From: Heterodera schachtii
Lineage: Eukaryota > Nematoda > Chromadorea > Rhabditida > Heteroderidae
Reading direction: 5' to 3'
Assembly (NCBI GenBank): GCA_023374025.1
Contig: SIJG01000017.1
Span: 1,317,671 to 1,381,670, forward strand
Length of the DNA: 64,000 nt
Of this stretch, positions 34,692 through 47,801 are shown in pieces; position 1 is the stretch's first letter, and the number at the start of each line of letters is the position of its first letter. The position numbers were made by a program, and so were the translations under genes. Under the pieces are notes generated by a model. The model saw only the letters and a list, made by a program, of their open reading frames with translations. It did no database searches and was not told where the DNA came from.

Positions 34692-34989
34692 AGGACGGAC
34701 GGAGAAAAATAAAACGGATGGATTGTGTTATTGGGTCGAGCGATGAATTTCCGATTATGATCATTTCGTTTATTTTATATTTCGGTTTTCTGTTCATTTA
34801 CCGTATGTTATGGATTTACTCTGAATCTGTTTATTATTTTAATTGTGTGAAAGTACCATAAATTGTAGCCCCAAATAAACTTGGGTTTACAGAATGGATG
34901 CCATGGCAATTTTTATTTTTAGAGTAAAAGTGAAGAATAGTGACGGGATTGAAAATGTGTATAAATTATTTCACGACTCCTGTCGGTTT
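34692..34989. other. tiar-1 3' flank
   Basis: Contains two AATAAA-type signals (about 34707 and 34875) and no ORF. It is most simply the 3' UTR and downstream region. Confidence 0.45.
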
Positions 34990-36600
34990 CAAATAAAAAA
35001 ATGAAAGCATTTTGGGTGGCAGCCACTCCCTGAAGGGGTCAGGGTCGTTTTTGTACGGGCCGTTTTCGTACAGCACAAGTTTTTGGCTATAACTTTCCAA
35101 CACGTGGTATCAATCGATAGCCCTATGTGTCCTCTATTAGCCTGCAAAATTTTTAAAAATTTTGTTAAGTTTAAAAAAAGATGGCCATTTTCCAACTTTT
35201 TTTAAAGTTGCAAAAAATTTTTATGGTCGTGTGAACTGCAAAATAGAGCTAATTTTTGACTAAATTCTGCTTGTTTTGATCAATTTCTATCTTTTTCTTT
35301 GTCATTCAAATCCAACAAACTTAGTATCATTAGAAATCTTAACATGTTTAGAAGCTTTTTCTAAGCTATTGCTTCGCGATTAGGCAATTACCAAAAAAGC
35401 TATACATGAAAATTGCAAGTCAAAATTTTTGAATTTTTTTCTTAATAAATTTTTTCAAGGTTTTAACATCTTTTCGCTTTTTGTAGGCTATAGAGCATGT
35501 GAAGGGCTTTCGAATGATACCAAGATTATTGGATTTGGGTGCCAAAGAAAAAAACTATAGTGGAAAAAGATACTGGGGCCCAAACGTGAGGGCTCAACTG
35601 ATAGGTTCCGAAAGAAAGCGATTTTTCTCGTCTAGTGAAGAATATATGAAAATTTTTACACAATGTAAAGTCACGGGAATCCCTAAATACAAGAACAAAT
35701 ACTGATATGAAAAATAAAAGAAAACGAGAAAAACGATTTTTATTTATATAAAAATGATAAAGAAAAAAATATGAAAATGAGAAAAAATCACAATCAAATC
35801 AATCCATATTTTAGGAATCAACACTTGGACTGTTTCTTAAGGCCTTCCGACACCAACGGCGGCGCTTCAACGTCCACAAAATTCCACCAAACACGACCAA
35901 TACGCAAGCACACTGCTAAGTGCTACGGACCACCCACGCTTTCCATTTTCATCCCTTTTGATCTATAAATTAGATATTTTTCACCCTTAGCGGCATAATT
36001 GTTTTAATCATGAAATCAATGCTTCCTTACCTCGGCGTCCTCTTCAATGTGAACCTGTCCTTCAGTGATGTAAATGCCCAGGTCATTCTCTGCGCGACAT
36101 TCGTACTTCCCGAGTCATTTTTATTGCTACAAGAAATGCGCAGAAAAAATCGGATGCCATGCTATTCGCACGATAAAATATAAAGTGTAATTAATAGGGA
36201 GGGGGAAATTTGGTCACCAAATTAAGGATTTAAAAAATAATTGGTAATGGTTACTTTTACTGGTCCCATAAAAAAAAAATAAAGGCGATTTTTTACGATT
36301 CTTTGATCCACTCAGGGGTTATTGGGGCCGCTGATCACGAATATGGCATCCATTTCGACAAATTCCTCAACCCGGACCCGAATTCGAACAAAAAATCGAA
36401 AGTTCGAAATTCGGATTTTTATTTCGAAAACGGCTTAAATGCACGGAAACAAACTGACGGTGGTAATCGTTCACATCATTGGTGCTCTATTGCAGTTCAC
36501 ACGACCATAAAAAAAGACACGACCATGTAAAATTTTTTTGCAACTTTAGTGAATCTTTTTAAGACGCATCCAAATTAAACATTTTATCATTCGATAAAAA
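34990..36600. repeat. Composite repeat region with inverted arms around a gene fragment
   Basis: Positions 34990-35530 contain diverged versions of the foldback-4 words (TAGAAGCTTTTTCTAAGC; TTTCGAATGATACCAAG). Segment 35207-35252 (GTTGCAAAAAATTTTTATGG, CGTGTGAACTGCA, AGAGC) is repeated in reverse complement at 36483-36548. Positions 35667-35707 repeat the dispersed word from 8661-8700. Positions 36303-36420 resemble foldback elements 1 and 2 (GGGGCCGCTGATCACGAATA). The Ig-domain relic lies between the inverted arms. Confidence 0.65.
35818..36126 (-). pseudogene. Broken Ig-domain gene fragment
   Basis: On the minus strand 36126-36031 reads like the end of an I-set Ig domain: a D-S-G pattern, then KYECRAENDLGIYITEGQVH and IEEDAE, followed by a GTAAGG donor. 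The D-S-G triplet and KYEC are in different frames, as if one base was lost, and a TGA lies in the KYEC frame. A possible next exon at about 35880-35818 reads FVDVEAPPLVSEGLKKQSKC and a stop. No start or other domain is visible, so this is a captured or decayed piece of a larger gene. Confidence 0.5.
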
Positions 36601-36636
36601 TAAAAACAGCAGAAATAGGCGTTTTTTTAAACAAAC

Positions 36637-39600
36637 GCCAATTTCAGTGGTTTTGAATTTTTGTGTCTTGCCGAAAAATAGTTTTAGGTATTCCACTGTC
36701 CTTTATCGGAGCGGTCTTTGTGCAGTATATTTGGGCCTAACTTTTTTTGTACAACAGCGAATAAAAACAAATTCCAATTTCAGTGGTTTTGAATTTTGTG
36801 TCTTGCCAAAAAATAGTTTTAGGTATTCCACTGTCCTTTATCGGAGCGGTCTTTGTGCATTATAATTGGGGCCAATTTTTTTTGTACAACAGCGAATAAA
36901 AAACAAATTCCAATTTCAGTGGTTTTGAATTTTTGTGTCTTGCCGAAAAATAGTTTTAGGTATTCCACTGTCCTTTATCGGAGCGGTCTTTGTGCAGTAT
37001 AATTGGGCCTAACTTTTTTTGTACAACAGCGAATAAAAAACAAATTCCAATTTCAGTGGTTTTGAATTTTTGTGTCTTGCCGAAAAATAGTTTTAGGTAT
37101 TCCACTGTCCTTTATCGGAGCGGTCTTTGTGCAGTATAATTGGGCCTAACTTTTTTTGTACAACAGCGAATAAAAAACAAATTCCAATTTCAGTGGTTTT
37201 GAATTTTTGTGTCTTGCCGAAAAATAGTTTTAGGTATTCCACTGTCCTTTATCGGAGCGGTCTCTGTGCACTATATTTGGGCCTAACTTTTTTTGTACAA
37301 CAGCGAATAAAAAACAAATTCCAATTTCAGTGGTTTTGAATTTTTCTGTCTTGCCGAAAAATAGTTTTAGGTATTCCACTGTCCTTTATCGGAGCGGTCT
37401 TTGTGCAGTATATTTGGGGCTAATTTTTTTTGTACAACAGCGAATAAAAAACAAATTCCAATTTCAGTGGTTTTGAATTTTGTGTCTTGCCAAAAAATAG
37501 TTTTAGGTATTCCACTGTCCTTTATCGGAGCGGTCTTTGTGCATTATAATTGGGGCCAATTTTTTTTGTACAACAGCGAATAAAAAACAAATTCCAATTT
37601 CAGTGGTTTTGAATTTTTCTGTCTTGCCGAAAAATAGTTTTAGGTATTCCACTGTCCTTTATCGGAGCGGTCTTTGTGCAGTATATTTGGGCCTAACTTT
37701 TTTTGTACAACAGCGAATAAAAAACAAATTCCAATTTCAGTGGTTTTGAATTTTTGTGTCTTGCCAAAAAATAGTTTTAGGTATTCCACTGTCCTTTATC
37801 GGAGCGGTCTTTGTGCATTATAATTGGGGCCAATTTTTTTTGTACAACAGCGAATAAAAAACAAATTCCAATTTCAGTGGTTTTGAATTTTTCTGTCTTG
37901 CCGAAAAATAGTTTTAGGTATTCCACTGTCCTTTATCGGAGCGGTCTTTGTGCAGTATATTTGGGGCTAATTTTTTTTGTACAACAGCGAATAAAAAACA
38001 AATTCCAATTTCAGTGGTTTTGAATTTTTCTGTCTTGCCGAAAAATAGTTTTAGGTATTCCACTGTCCTTTATCGGAGCGGTCTTTGTGCAGTATATTTG
38101 GGCCTAACTTTTTTTGTACAACAGCGAATAAAAAACAAATTCCAATTTCAGTGGTTTTGAATTTTTGTGTCTTGCCAAAAAATAGTTTTAGGTATTCCAC
38201 TGTCCTTTATCGGAGCGGTCTTTGTGCATTATAATTGGGGCCAATTTTTTTTTGTACAACAGCGAATAAAAAACAAATTCCAATTTCAGTGGTTTTGAAT
38301 TTTTCTGTCTTGCCGAAAAATAGTTTTAGGTATTCCACTGTCCTTTATCGGAGCGGTCTTTGTGCAGTATATTTGGGGCTAATTTTTTTTGTACAACAGC
38401 GAATAAAAAACAAATTCCAATTTCAGTGGTTTTGAATTTTTCTGTCTTGCCGAAAAATAGTTTTAGGTATTCCACTGTCCTTTATCGGAGCGGTCTTTGT
38501 GCAGTATAATTGGGCCTAACTTTTTTTGTACAACAGCGAATAAAAAACAAATTCCAATTTCAGTGGTTTTGAATTTTTGTGTCTTGCCGAAAAATAGTTT
38601 TAGGTATTCCACTGTCCTTTATCGGAGCGGTCTTTGTGCAGTATAATTGGGCCTAATTTTTTTTGTACAACAGCGAATAAAAAACAAATTCCAATTTCAG
38701 TGGTTTTGAATTTTGTGTCTTGCCAAAAAATAGTTTTAGGTATTCCACTGTCCTTTATCGGAGCGGTCTTTGTGCAGTATATTGGGGCCAATTTTTTTTG
38801 TACAACAGCGAATAAAAAACAAATTCCAATTTCAGTGGTTTTGAATTTTGTGTCTTGCCAAAAAATAGTTTTAGGTATTCCACTGTCCTTTATCGGAGCG
38901 GTCTTTGTGCAGTATATTTGGGGCTAATTTTTTTTGTACAACAGCGAATAAAAAACAAATTCCAATTTCAGTGGTTTTGAATTTTGTGTCTTGCCAAAAA
39001 ATAGTTTTAGGTATTCCACTGTCCTTTATCGGAGCGGTCTTTGTGCATTATAATTGGGGCCAATTTTTTTTGTACAACAGCGAATAAAAAACAAATTCCA
39101 ATTTCAGTGGTTTTGAATTTTTCTGTCTTGCCGAAAAATAGTTTTAGGTATTCCACTGTCCTTTATCGGAGCGGTCTTTGTGCAGTATATTTGGGCCTAA
39201 CTTTTTTTGTACAACAGCGAATAAAAAACAAATTCCAATTTCAGTGGTTTTGAATTTTTCTGTCTTGCCGAAAAATAGTTTTAGGTATTCCACTGTCCTT
39301 TATCGGAGCGGTCTTTGTGCAGTATATTTGGGCCTAACTTTTTTTGTACAACAGCGAATAAAAAACAAATTCCAATTTCAGTGGTTTTGAATTTTTGTGT
39401 CTTGCCGAAAAATAGTTTTAGGTATTCCACTGTCCTTTATCGGAGCGGTCTCTGTGCACTATATTTGGGCCTAACTTTTTTTGTACAACAGCGAATAAAA
39501 AACAAATTCCAATTTCAGTGGTTTTGAATTTTGTGTCTTGCCGAAAAATAGTTTTAGGTATTCCACTGTCCTTTATCGGAGCGGTCTTTGTGCAGTATAT

Positions 39601-39949
39601 TTGGGGCTAATTTTTTTTGTACAACAGCGAATAAAAAACAAATTCCAATTTCAGTGGTTTTGAATTTTGTGTCTTGCCAAAAAATAGTTTTAGGTATTCC
39701 ACTGTCCTTTATCGGAGCGGTCTTTGTGCATTATAATTGGGGCCAATTTTTTTTGTACAACAGCGAATAAAAAACAAATTCCAATTTCAGTGGTTTTGAA
39801 TTTTTGTGTCTTGCCGAAAAATAGTTTTAGGTATTCCACTGTCCTTTATCGGAGCGGTCTTTGTGCATTATAATTGGGGCCAATTTTTTTTGTACAACAG
39901 CGAATAAAAAACAAATTCCAATTTCAGTGGTTTTGAATTTTTCTGTCTT
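36637..39949. repeat. Satellite array A, about 24 copies of a 137-bp unit
   Basis: The unit contains CCAATTTCAGTGGTTTTGAA, TAGTTTTAGGTATTCCACTG, TCCTTTATCGGAGCGGTC and TTGTACAACAGCGAATAAA. Units differ mainly in one block (CAGTATATTTGGGCC, CATTATAATTGGGGCC, CAGTATATTTGGGGC or CACTATATTTGGGCC) and in one base of TTTTT(C/G)TGTCTT. The order of variants repeats in places, indicating higher-order structure. Apparent open frames of 60-97 codons here are by-products of a unit length that is not a multiple of three. Confidence 0.97.
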
Positions 39950-40304
39950 TGTCGCGACAGCGAGTAAAATCGCACTTCAAAAAATCATAAACATTAAATT
40001 TAATTTAAAAAGGACGAAAAATAAATTATAAAAAATCTTATGCTTTTATTTTGGAAAAAATACATAACAAAAACATTCAAAAAATTATAAAAAATGGGAA
40101 AAAACCTTTAGAAATGAATAAATAAAAAAATGTTTAATTTTGAAATTTTTAAACGGATTTGTTCCGACATTTTTTGCTTTGGTTTTAAATTACTTTGCCG
40201 TTTATTATCCACTTGATTTGGATTATTAGTTTTTGACTTTTCAATGTATCCCGTTTGTTAGTTATTGGTTTTGTGTGTGTGCTTTTGTTTGTGTGTGTTT
40301 TGTA

Positions 40305-41006
<702 letters not shown>

Positions 41007-41250
41007 CGGCCGTTGTCGTCTCAGCGACCGAAAGAGTTGTCGATTCAGCGACTGAAGGAGTTGTCGACTCAGCGACCGAAGGCAGTTGTCGACTCAGCGA
41101 CCGAAGGGAGTTGTCGTCTCAGCGACTGAAGTAGTTGTCGTCTCAGCGACTGAAGGAGTAGTCGTCTCAGCGACCGGAAGAGTTGTCGACTCAGCGACTG
41201 AAGGGAGTTGTCGTGTTGTCGACTCAGCGACAGGGAGTTGACTCAGCAAC
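41007..41250. repeat. Minisatellite of about 24 bp, roughly nine copies
   Basis: The unit is GTTGTCGACTCAGCGACCGA plus AGGA, with C/T and length variants. It lies between the (TG)n tract and the primer-binding site of the LTR element, in the place where an internal region would start. Confidence 0.9.
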
Positions 41251-41287
41251 TCAGCCGGGAAAGGGTTCCCGGGTCGTGGCACCAATT

Positions 41288-42283
41288 TGTCGCGGTCACG
41301 GCTCAGCGCAACCGCGGCAAAAATAAAAAACAATTAATTTAGTGGGGTGGGGACGGGAGGTGTCAAAGTATTCAGAGCGAGTTGTTGGAATAAAGACCAA
41401 GGAGCAAGTGCGCAGGAATAATCCACTTTATTGTCAGGCTCAAACTTGGGTAATTAAACCCGCCCCAATCGGGACGGTGAGGGGAACACAAAATAGGTGG
41501 GCAAACACGACAATGTGAACGGGAAAAGGGCAAAAAATGGTGATGGCAAATAAAATACAAAATGGAAAAATGCGGCAAAATCAAAGGGCCAGAATGGCAG
41601 CGGGAAAGGAGGGCACTCGGGCATCGGCATTCCAAAAGGGGCACAATGGCACGGGAAGGGAGGGCACTCGGGCCAAGGCCCGGACAGGGAGGGCACTCGG
41701 GCCAAGGCACGGACCGGGAGCAGTAAAGGCCGGGTGCGGTGAATGGCGGTGGGCGGGCGCCGTGGAAACTTCGGAGGGAACCGTTTGTGTCGAATCTGAA
41801 ATTTCCGGAAAAGCCCATCCCTTTAAATACGACTTTTTTGCACCAAAGTACGCTATAATTTCTCATTTTAATTAAAATATGTTTTTGTGTTGTATCCGTT
41901 TGGATTTGCCATTTTTCCATTAATTGTTTGTTTTTCCATTTTTCTCTTAACAATTTCAATTTCTTTAATATATTAATTAATCATTAATAATTTGTTTACG
42001 AACGGACTTTAACAGAATTTGCCAATTACATATTAATCATTTAATATTTAATTAATATCCGTTCCTTTCAATCATAGGAAAAGCACTATTAATCCGATCA
42101 CATTTTTTTATTTATTCATTTCTAAAGGTTTTTTCCCATTTTTTATAATTTTTTGAATGTTTTTGTTATGTATTTTTTCCAAAATAAAAGCATAAGATTT
42201 TTTATAATTTATTTTTCGTCCTTTTTAAATTAAATTTAATGTTTATGATTTTTTGAAGTGCGATTTTACTCGCTGTCGCGACA
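41288..42283 (-). mobile_element. Long terminal repeat (solo-like) with adjacent primer-binding site
   Basis: On the minus strand this 996-bp segment starts TGTCGCGACA and ends CCGTGACCGCGACA (TG...CA). It contains a TATTTAAA promoter-like box (about 41825) and AATAAA (about 41435), arranged like U3-R-U5. Just past its end, at 41262-41283, lies TGGTGCCACGACCCGGGAAC, which looks like a primer-binding site complementary to the CCA end of a tRNA. A GC-rich tandem motif (GGCCCGAGTGCCCTCCC) is repeated in the middle. Confidence 0.7.
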
Positions 42284-42288
42284 GTCTT

Positions 42289-43150
42289 GCCGAAAAATAG
42301 TTTTAGGTATTCCACTGTCCTTTATCGGAGCGGTCTTTGTGCAGTATATTTGGGCCTAACTTTTTTTGTACAACAGCGAATAAAAACAAATTCCAATTTC
42401 AGCGGTTTTGAATTTTTCTGTCTTGCCGAAAAATAGTTTTAGGTATTCCACTGTCCTTTATCGGAGCGGTCTTTGTGCAGTATATTTGGGGCTAATTTTT
42501 TTTGTACAACAGCGAATAAAAAACAAATTCCAATTTCAGTGGTTTTGAATTTTTCTGTCTTGCCGAAAAATAGTTTTAGGTATTCCACTGTCCTTTATCG
42601 GAGCGGTCTTTGTGCAGTATATTTGGGCCTAACTTTTTTTGTACAACAGCGAATAAAAACAAATTCCAATTTCAGTGGTTTTGAATTTTGTGTCTTGCCA
42701 AAAAATAGTTTTAGGTATTCCACTGTCCTTTATCGTAGCGGTCTTTGTGCATTATAATTGGGGCCAATTTTTTTTGTACAACAGCGAATAAAAAACAAAT
42801 TCCAATTTCAGTGGTTTTGAATTTTTGTGTCTTGCCGAAAAATAGTTTTAGGTATTCCACTGTCCTTTATCGGAGCGGTCTTTGTGCAGTATATTTGGGC
42901 CTAACTTTTTTTGTACAACAGCGAATAAAAACAAATTCCAATTTCAGTGGTTTTGAATTTTTCTGTCTTGCCGAAAAATAGTTTTAGGTATTCCACTGTC
43001 CTTTATCGGAGCGGTCTTTGTGCATTATAATTGGGGCCAATTTTTTTTGTACAACAGCGAATAAAAAACAAATTCCAATTTCAGTGGTTTTGAATTTTTG
43101 TGTCTTGCCGAAAAATAATTTTAGGCATTCCACTGTCCTTTATCGGAACC
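42289..43150. repeat. Satellite array B, continuation after the insertion
   Basis: Six full 137-bp units and one partial, diverging unit with the same variants as array A. Removing the element and one copy of GTCTT joins the two arrays in register, so they were one array of about 30 units. The final unit decays near 43150. Confidence 0.96.
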
Positions 43151-43463
43151 GATAGTTGAAATGTTTTTGGGGGTATTTGCTTTAGGCATTTTAAGCGATT
43201 TCTGATTAAAAAATATTATCCGTAGGTCTGGTGATCATAAGGCGTGGTTTTAGTTGAGACAATTCATCCGCCGTTTGGTCTTTCGTCTGTCTCTCTGTCC
43301 GTTGTCTTTCGTCAGCTGTTCGATGGATAGAAGATGGAAGCACAGACTGACAATGAGTGAAACTGGCAAATTTTTGCTAATGCTAGCAAAGTTCGGCCAA
43401 TGTCTCTTAAATAACTCAATAAATTTTGCTTCACTTTATTATTATTGCGTAATTATTACCTAA
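43151..43463. other. Unique sequence between the satellite and the next gene
   Basis: No ORF with coding character. It includes the downstream flank of the minus-strand candidate gene ending at 43464. Confidence 0.4.
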
Positions 43464-43982
43464 TTACTGTGATCTCTCAATTGTTTTCTCGTCATCCATC
43501 CCATGGCCATCGAGCGGAGTGAACGGCTCAAAGTTGGGGGAAGAGGTGGGAGAAGGAGCGATTTTGGGGGAGGGGAAAGAGGCGGACGGAACAGGATTAA
43601 GGACAAACAAAGCCTAGGCGGCGGGATTAAGTCGGATAAAGTCACTAATGAATGGGTCAATTGGGGGGATTTGGGCAAAACAAACGCAGAACAAACAGAA
43701 GAGAAGAGAGCTGGGAAAGTGCGCGACACCGACCTCAAAGGAGTAGCCTGAGCTTTGATATTTGGAAATTCGCAGCGCTGTCAATCGCCCCATTTTTGGC
43801 TTTTCACAGTTAAATTTCAAATTTGGCCAACCCCCGCGGGAACGGACGGACGGACCAATTAACGGTACAATGGCAACGAAAGGAGCGAAGAGCCGGGCCA
43901 TTGCAAATAAAGGCCAATGTGTGCTCCGTCCATTCGATGCTCTTCTTCTGCTCGTCTTCTTTTTCCTGTCCCAATTGTCCAC
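43464..43982 (-). CDS. Unidentified candidate gene, C-terminal exons
   Basis: Two minus-strand exons join cleanly in phase 0. Exon 43799-43734 encodes PKMGRLTALRISKYQSSGYS plus FE, and exon 43526-43464 encodes PFTPLDGHGMDDEKTIERSQ and a stop. The intron is GT-AG. Upstream, a frame from about 43982 (DNWDRKKKTSRRRASNGRST and on) could connect through a GTACCG donor, but another frame there (QLGQEKEDEQKKSIEWTEHT) is also plausible. The 5' end is therefore unresolved and may extend to about 44240, where LKGKKKEKKGK precedes a GTAATT donor. No family is recognised. Confidence 0.4.
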
Positions 43983-44418
43983 TTAATCAAAAAAAACGGA
44001 AGAATTCTTGGGACTTTTCACCGACCGAAAAGCAAATGAATCCCTCCTCCCCCCGAGGGTCCGTCTGCTGATACTTTCTCGTCCCTCGCCCGCCAAGAGC
44101 TTTTAGACAGTTAATAGAAGCTAAAATCCAATTAAAAGGAAGTGAAAATTGGCCAATTGGTCTGTTTTCCTTAGAAAATTACCTTTGCCTTTCTTTTCCT
44201 TCTTTTTGCCCTTTAAGCGACTGATTGTCCCTTCTGCGGACGGCTTATCGTTTTACCCCCCCCCCCATTCTTTGCCTTTCTCCCCCCCCCCCCTCTCCGC
44301 CCATTGTCCGTTGTCCTCACCCGCCCACCAAATTCCGCCTATTTCCGTCCTGTCCAAGCCAATCTTCGTTCCCCATTCAGCAGAAGTGCTTGATCATTGT
44401 TCCTCTGTCGATCCGCCG

Positions 44419-45694
44419 ATGTCGTCTTCTGTCCATCCGGTCACTGCTTGTGAAAAATTCGCAAATAATCCGCAGAAATGCCAAAAACAAACGCAGCCAA
44501 ACGCGGCACAGCAAAACTTCCGTTGGTTTCTCTCCTATCGAATGTTGACCGCCTCAATGCTTTGCTTGTGCTTTGCCTCCGTGCATATGATGAACGGAAA
44601 CATGGGCATGGCGATGGTACGGCAGCCCATTGGTCTTTGAAAGACGGGGAGACTTTCGTTGCCCATTTTAAGGTGTGTATGGTGGAGAATGGGGGGACCG
44701 GAAGAGGAGGCAATGGGACGACGGAGGACGGAGAAAAGGCACAAAACAGCGGACGGAACGGGGCACCCAAGGCGAAATGGTCGGCCGAGGTCGGTTTGGT
44801 GCCGAAGTTGGCCATTCATTGGCACTCACTGCTCAGGACCAGGGATGGATCTTCGCCGCATTCAATGCCGGACTGTTGTGCATGCTTTTGACCGGTTTTA
44901 TGGCCGACAAATTCAATGCCAAATGTCCGTCCGCTTTTCCTCCCCACGCCCAAATGCTTCTCCTTCCTCCGCTGTTCAGATATGATCATCGTCAGTGTGC
45001 TGCTCGCTTCCATTGCCAACATTGTCATTCCGCTGACTGTCACTTGGCAGTGAGTCAACGAAATGCCAAAAATGGCAAATTGTTTCTTCATTTTTTTTTC
45101 AGCGTTGGCTTTGCCATCGCTGCGCGTTTCTTTGTTGGTTTGGCCGAGGCATTGCTGCAACCGGCCATAAATTCTTTGGTCTGTCCATTTTTTAAAAATG
45201 CCTAAAAATTTGTACATTTTTGCCAAATTAACTTTTAATTAAAACATAACTTGACAACTTTGAACATTTACCCTCTCTTTCTTTCTTTTACACCACCCGT
45301 TGGTTTCCCTCTTCTGAACGTTCTTACGCCCTCGGCTTGGCCACCGGCGGACGCCAATTCGGTGAGTTCACTCATTCATTAATTTGCCACCTTTTGCCTT
45401 AGGCACATTGCTAATTGTGCCCACTGCCGGCGCTCTTTGTGCTCAGACCGCTTTCTTCGGCGGATGGCCCTCCATTTTTTACGTGTCCGCCTTTACCGGC
45501 CTCTTTTTCGTGCTCATTTACATTGTGCTTGGAGCTGACAAACCCTCGAAACAGGTCAGTGACAGTTTCAAATCGCTTTCAGTTTCTGTCACTGCTCAAA
45601 TTCTTTCTCTCCCTCTCCTCCCTCTCCTCCCTTTTTCTCCTCTTCTTTCTCCTCTCTTTCCTCCTTTTCCTTTTCCTCTCTCTCTCTGCCCACT

Positions 45695-45745
<51 letters not shown>

Positions 45746-46992
45746 TTGTTCACGCTCTCTCTTTTAGAGTTGCATTTCTTCTGACGAATTGAACTTTATC
45801 ACCACCGCCAACATTGGGGAACATATGGGCCAGAAACGGATCAATCGGACTGTGCCATGGCGTCGCATTTTCTCTTCGGGTAGTGCCGTGCCATCGTCTT
45901 TGTTTCCTTTTACCGTCCCTTTCGTTCAGCGCCCGTTTGGGCCGCGTTAGTTTCCGTGGTGTGCCATGAGTTCCCGCTGATGACAATGATCATGTTTTTG
46001 CCCGCCTATCTGCATGATGTGCATCATTATGAGTCTACTCAGAATGGCATTTTCAGTGTAAAAACACTTTTAAAGCCATTTTGTATTTGACCCGGCCAAA
46101 TTTGTCAGGCGTTGCCAACATTGGCCCTGTGGATCAGCAAAATCGGCAGTTCTTGGCTGAACACGTGGCTCCAAAGGCACACCGCCTGGGGCATAACATT
46201 CATTTCGCGTCTGCTGAACGGCGTCGGCTCCGTGGGGTTGGCCTTGTTTATGCTCGGCGCCACCTTTTTGGACTCTTCCCACGCCTCGTTGGCTGTTGTG
46301 TTCCTCTGCTTCTCCATGTTCTTCACCGGCCTCCACACGCCCGGATGCCAAGCTGCGCTCGTCGCCGTGGCACCGGCTTTTTCGGGAGCGATCACCGGAC
46401 TGACTTTCTTTTTCGTGGCCATTTCCGGAATGGTCGGTGGGCTTTTCCGCTGCTTTATTTTTGTGATTTTTCAGATAAACCCGGCAATGACCAAACTGAT
46501 CGTAATGGTACGGCGGGAGAAACAAAAAACAAAATGAGTTAAACTGATCAGACATGAATCTGATCAGAATAGACGGTTGATTCGGAATTACCTTATCAGA
46601 GACTAATCGGAGCAGTGATGATTGTCTGATCATTCCCTGATCACAATCAGCAAATGATCTGATTTTGATTCCCCCTTAGAATGGCACCCAAACTGAGTGG
46701 AACATTGTCTTCTACGTCTCCACCGTAATCGCCCTCATTCCCGTGGTTGTGTTCAGTTGGTGGGTGAAAATGAATGACAATGCCAAACTCCGCGCCCCTT
46801 TTCAGGTGGGGTTCAGCCGATGTCCAAAGTTGGGCACGTGGCCCATCGACTTGCTCCGTCTCCTCATGTCAGACAATTGCCACAATCGAATCCATTGGCA
46901 CAGTGCGGGAAAAAGCAAAGGAAAGCAACGAAAATGGGAAGGAAGATGAGAAGAAGACGACGGAAGAGAGAGAGGGTGAAAAGAAATATTGA
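44419..46992 (+). CDS. SLC17-family MFS anion transporter
   Basis: This is a twelve-helix major-facilitator transporter of the SLC17 (sialin/vesicular glutamate/Na-phosphate) group, in plasma, lysosomal or vesicle membrane. After a polar N-terminus (MSSSVHPVTACEKFANNPQK) come WFLSYRMLTASMLCLCFASV with HMMNGNMGMAMV. Then AQDQGWIFAAFNAGLLCMLL with GFMADKF (MFS loop motif), MIIVSVLLASIANIVIPLTV, FAIAARFFVGLAEALLQPAI, GTLLIVPTAGALCAQTAFFG, WAALVSVVCHEFPLMTMIMF, ISRLLNGVGSVGLALFMLGA, FTGLHTPGCQAALVAVAPAF, EWNIVFYVSTVIALIPVVVF and the family-typical WGSADVQSWA. The C-tail is Lys/Glu-rich. The frame is open upstream of 44419, but the residues there are low-complexity. Substrate is unknown. Confidence 0.88.
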
Positions 46993-47417
46993 AGAGAGAG
47001 AGAGAGAGAAAAATAGAAGAGGATCAGAGAGAGAGAGAGGAAAAGAAGAGAGAGAGGGAGAAGGAAAGGGGGATAAAGGAGATAAAAGGGATAAAGGAGG
47101 AGATCTCGACTTTATTTACCAATCTACAGTTTAAAGGGTATTTTGCTCACAATTAATTTCTTTGTGATGCTCCCGTCCGACCAATTCTTTGTTAGCATTC
47201 GTTAGTCCCATTTTTTTCTTTCAATTTTTTGTATTATATGTAAAAAATCACTTTTAATAAAATTTTTGATTTTTTCCAATTGAATTCAAATATTAATTTT
47301 TTATTATTAATTTTCTCTGAATATAAATACAAAATGCAAAAGGAATTGGCCAATGTTTTGCCATTGACTGATTTTTCTTTCTCTCTCTCTGCGTGCCGTT
47401 GTCCCTTCTGAATTCAA
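46993..47417. other. SLC17 3' flank
   Basis: Begins in GAGAGA-rich purine repeat (continuing to about 47040), then AT-rich DNA without coding potential up to the stop of the convergent small gene. Confidence 0.45.
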
Positions 47418-47801
47418 TCATTGGCGTTGTGCCGTCACTGCGCTGTGTTTGGGTGCCAATTTGCTTCCTGAGAGAAAAAGCTGATCATTCAATGGGCCGA
47501 ATGGTGATTTAAATCAGTTTTTCCTTCGGCTGATTACGGCATTTTCCGGCTTTCCTCAGGTTCTCTCACCTCCCTTAAAGCGCATCCGCGGCTTCTCCAC
47601 CATTTTGCGCGTCGGCATTCGCGTCTTCCGAGCCGCGCCGTTCAGTGCCATCACTCCGCCGTCACTGTAACTGATCCGTTTGCGCAATTTCAGCGGGTGA
47701 CTTTTGGCATTGCCCACGGGGCTGTAGCCAATGGCGAAAGAAATGAGCAAAAGGAGCGAAAGGAGGAGAAGCGAAGAGAGGGGGGACAGCTTCAAAAACA
47801 T
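47418..47801 (-). CDS. Small secreted basic protein, possible peptide precursor
   Basis: Two exons (47801-47570 and 47467-47418) encode 93 residues. A clear signal peptide (MFLKLSPLSSLLLLSLLLLI, SFAIG) is followed by a short basic protein: YSPVGNAKSHPLKLRKRISY, SDGGVMALNGAARKTRMPTR, KMVEKPRMRFKGGSKLAPKH, SAVTAQRQ. The dibasic RKR and several Lys/Arg pairs could be processing sites, as in a neuropeptide precursor, but no amidation signal (G before KR/RR) or known peptide is seen. No cysteines. The GT-AG intron is phase 1 and restores an open frame to the stop. In a plant-parasitic nematode, a small secreted protein could also be an effector; nothing here proves either role. Confidence 0.6.

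Noticed and set aside
41372..41959. 195-codon minus-strand open frame in the LTR
   Set aside because: It overlaps the putative promoter and GC-rich tandem motif of the LTR, and no gag, pol or env motif is present.
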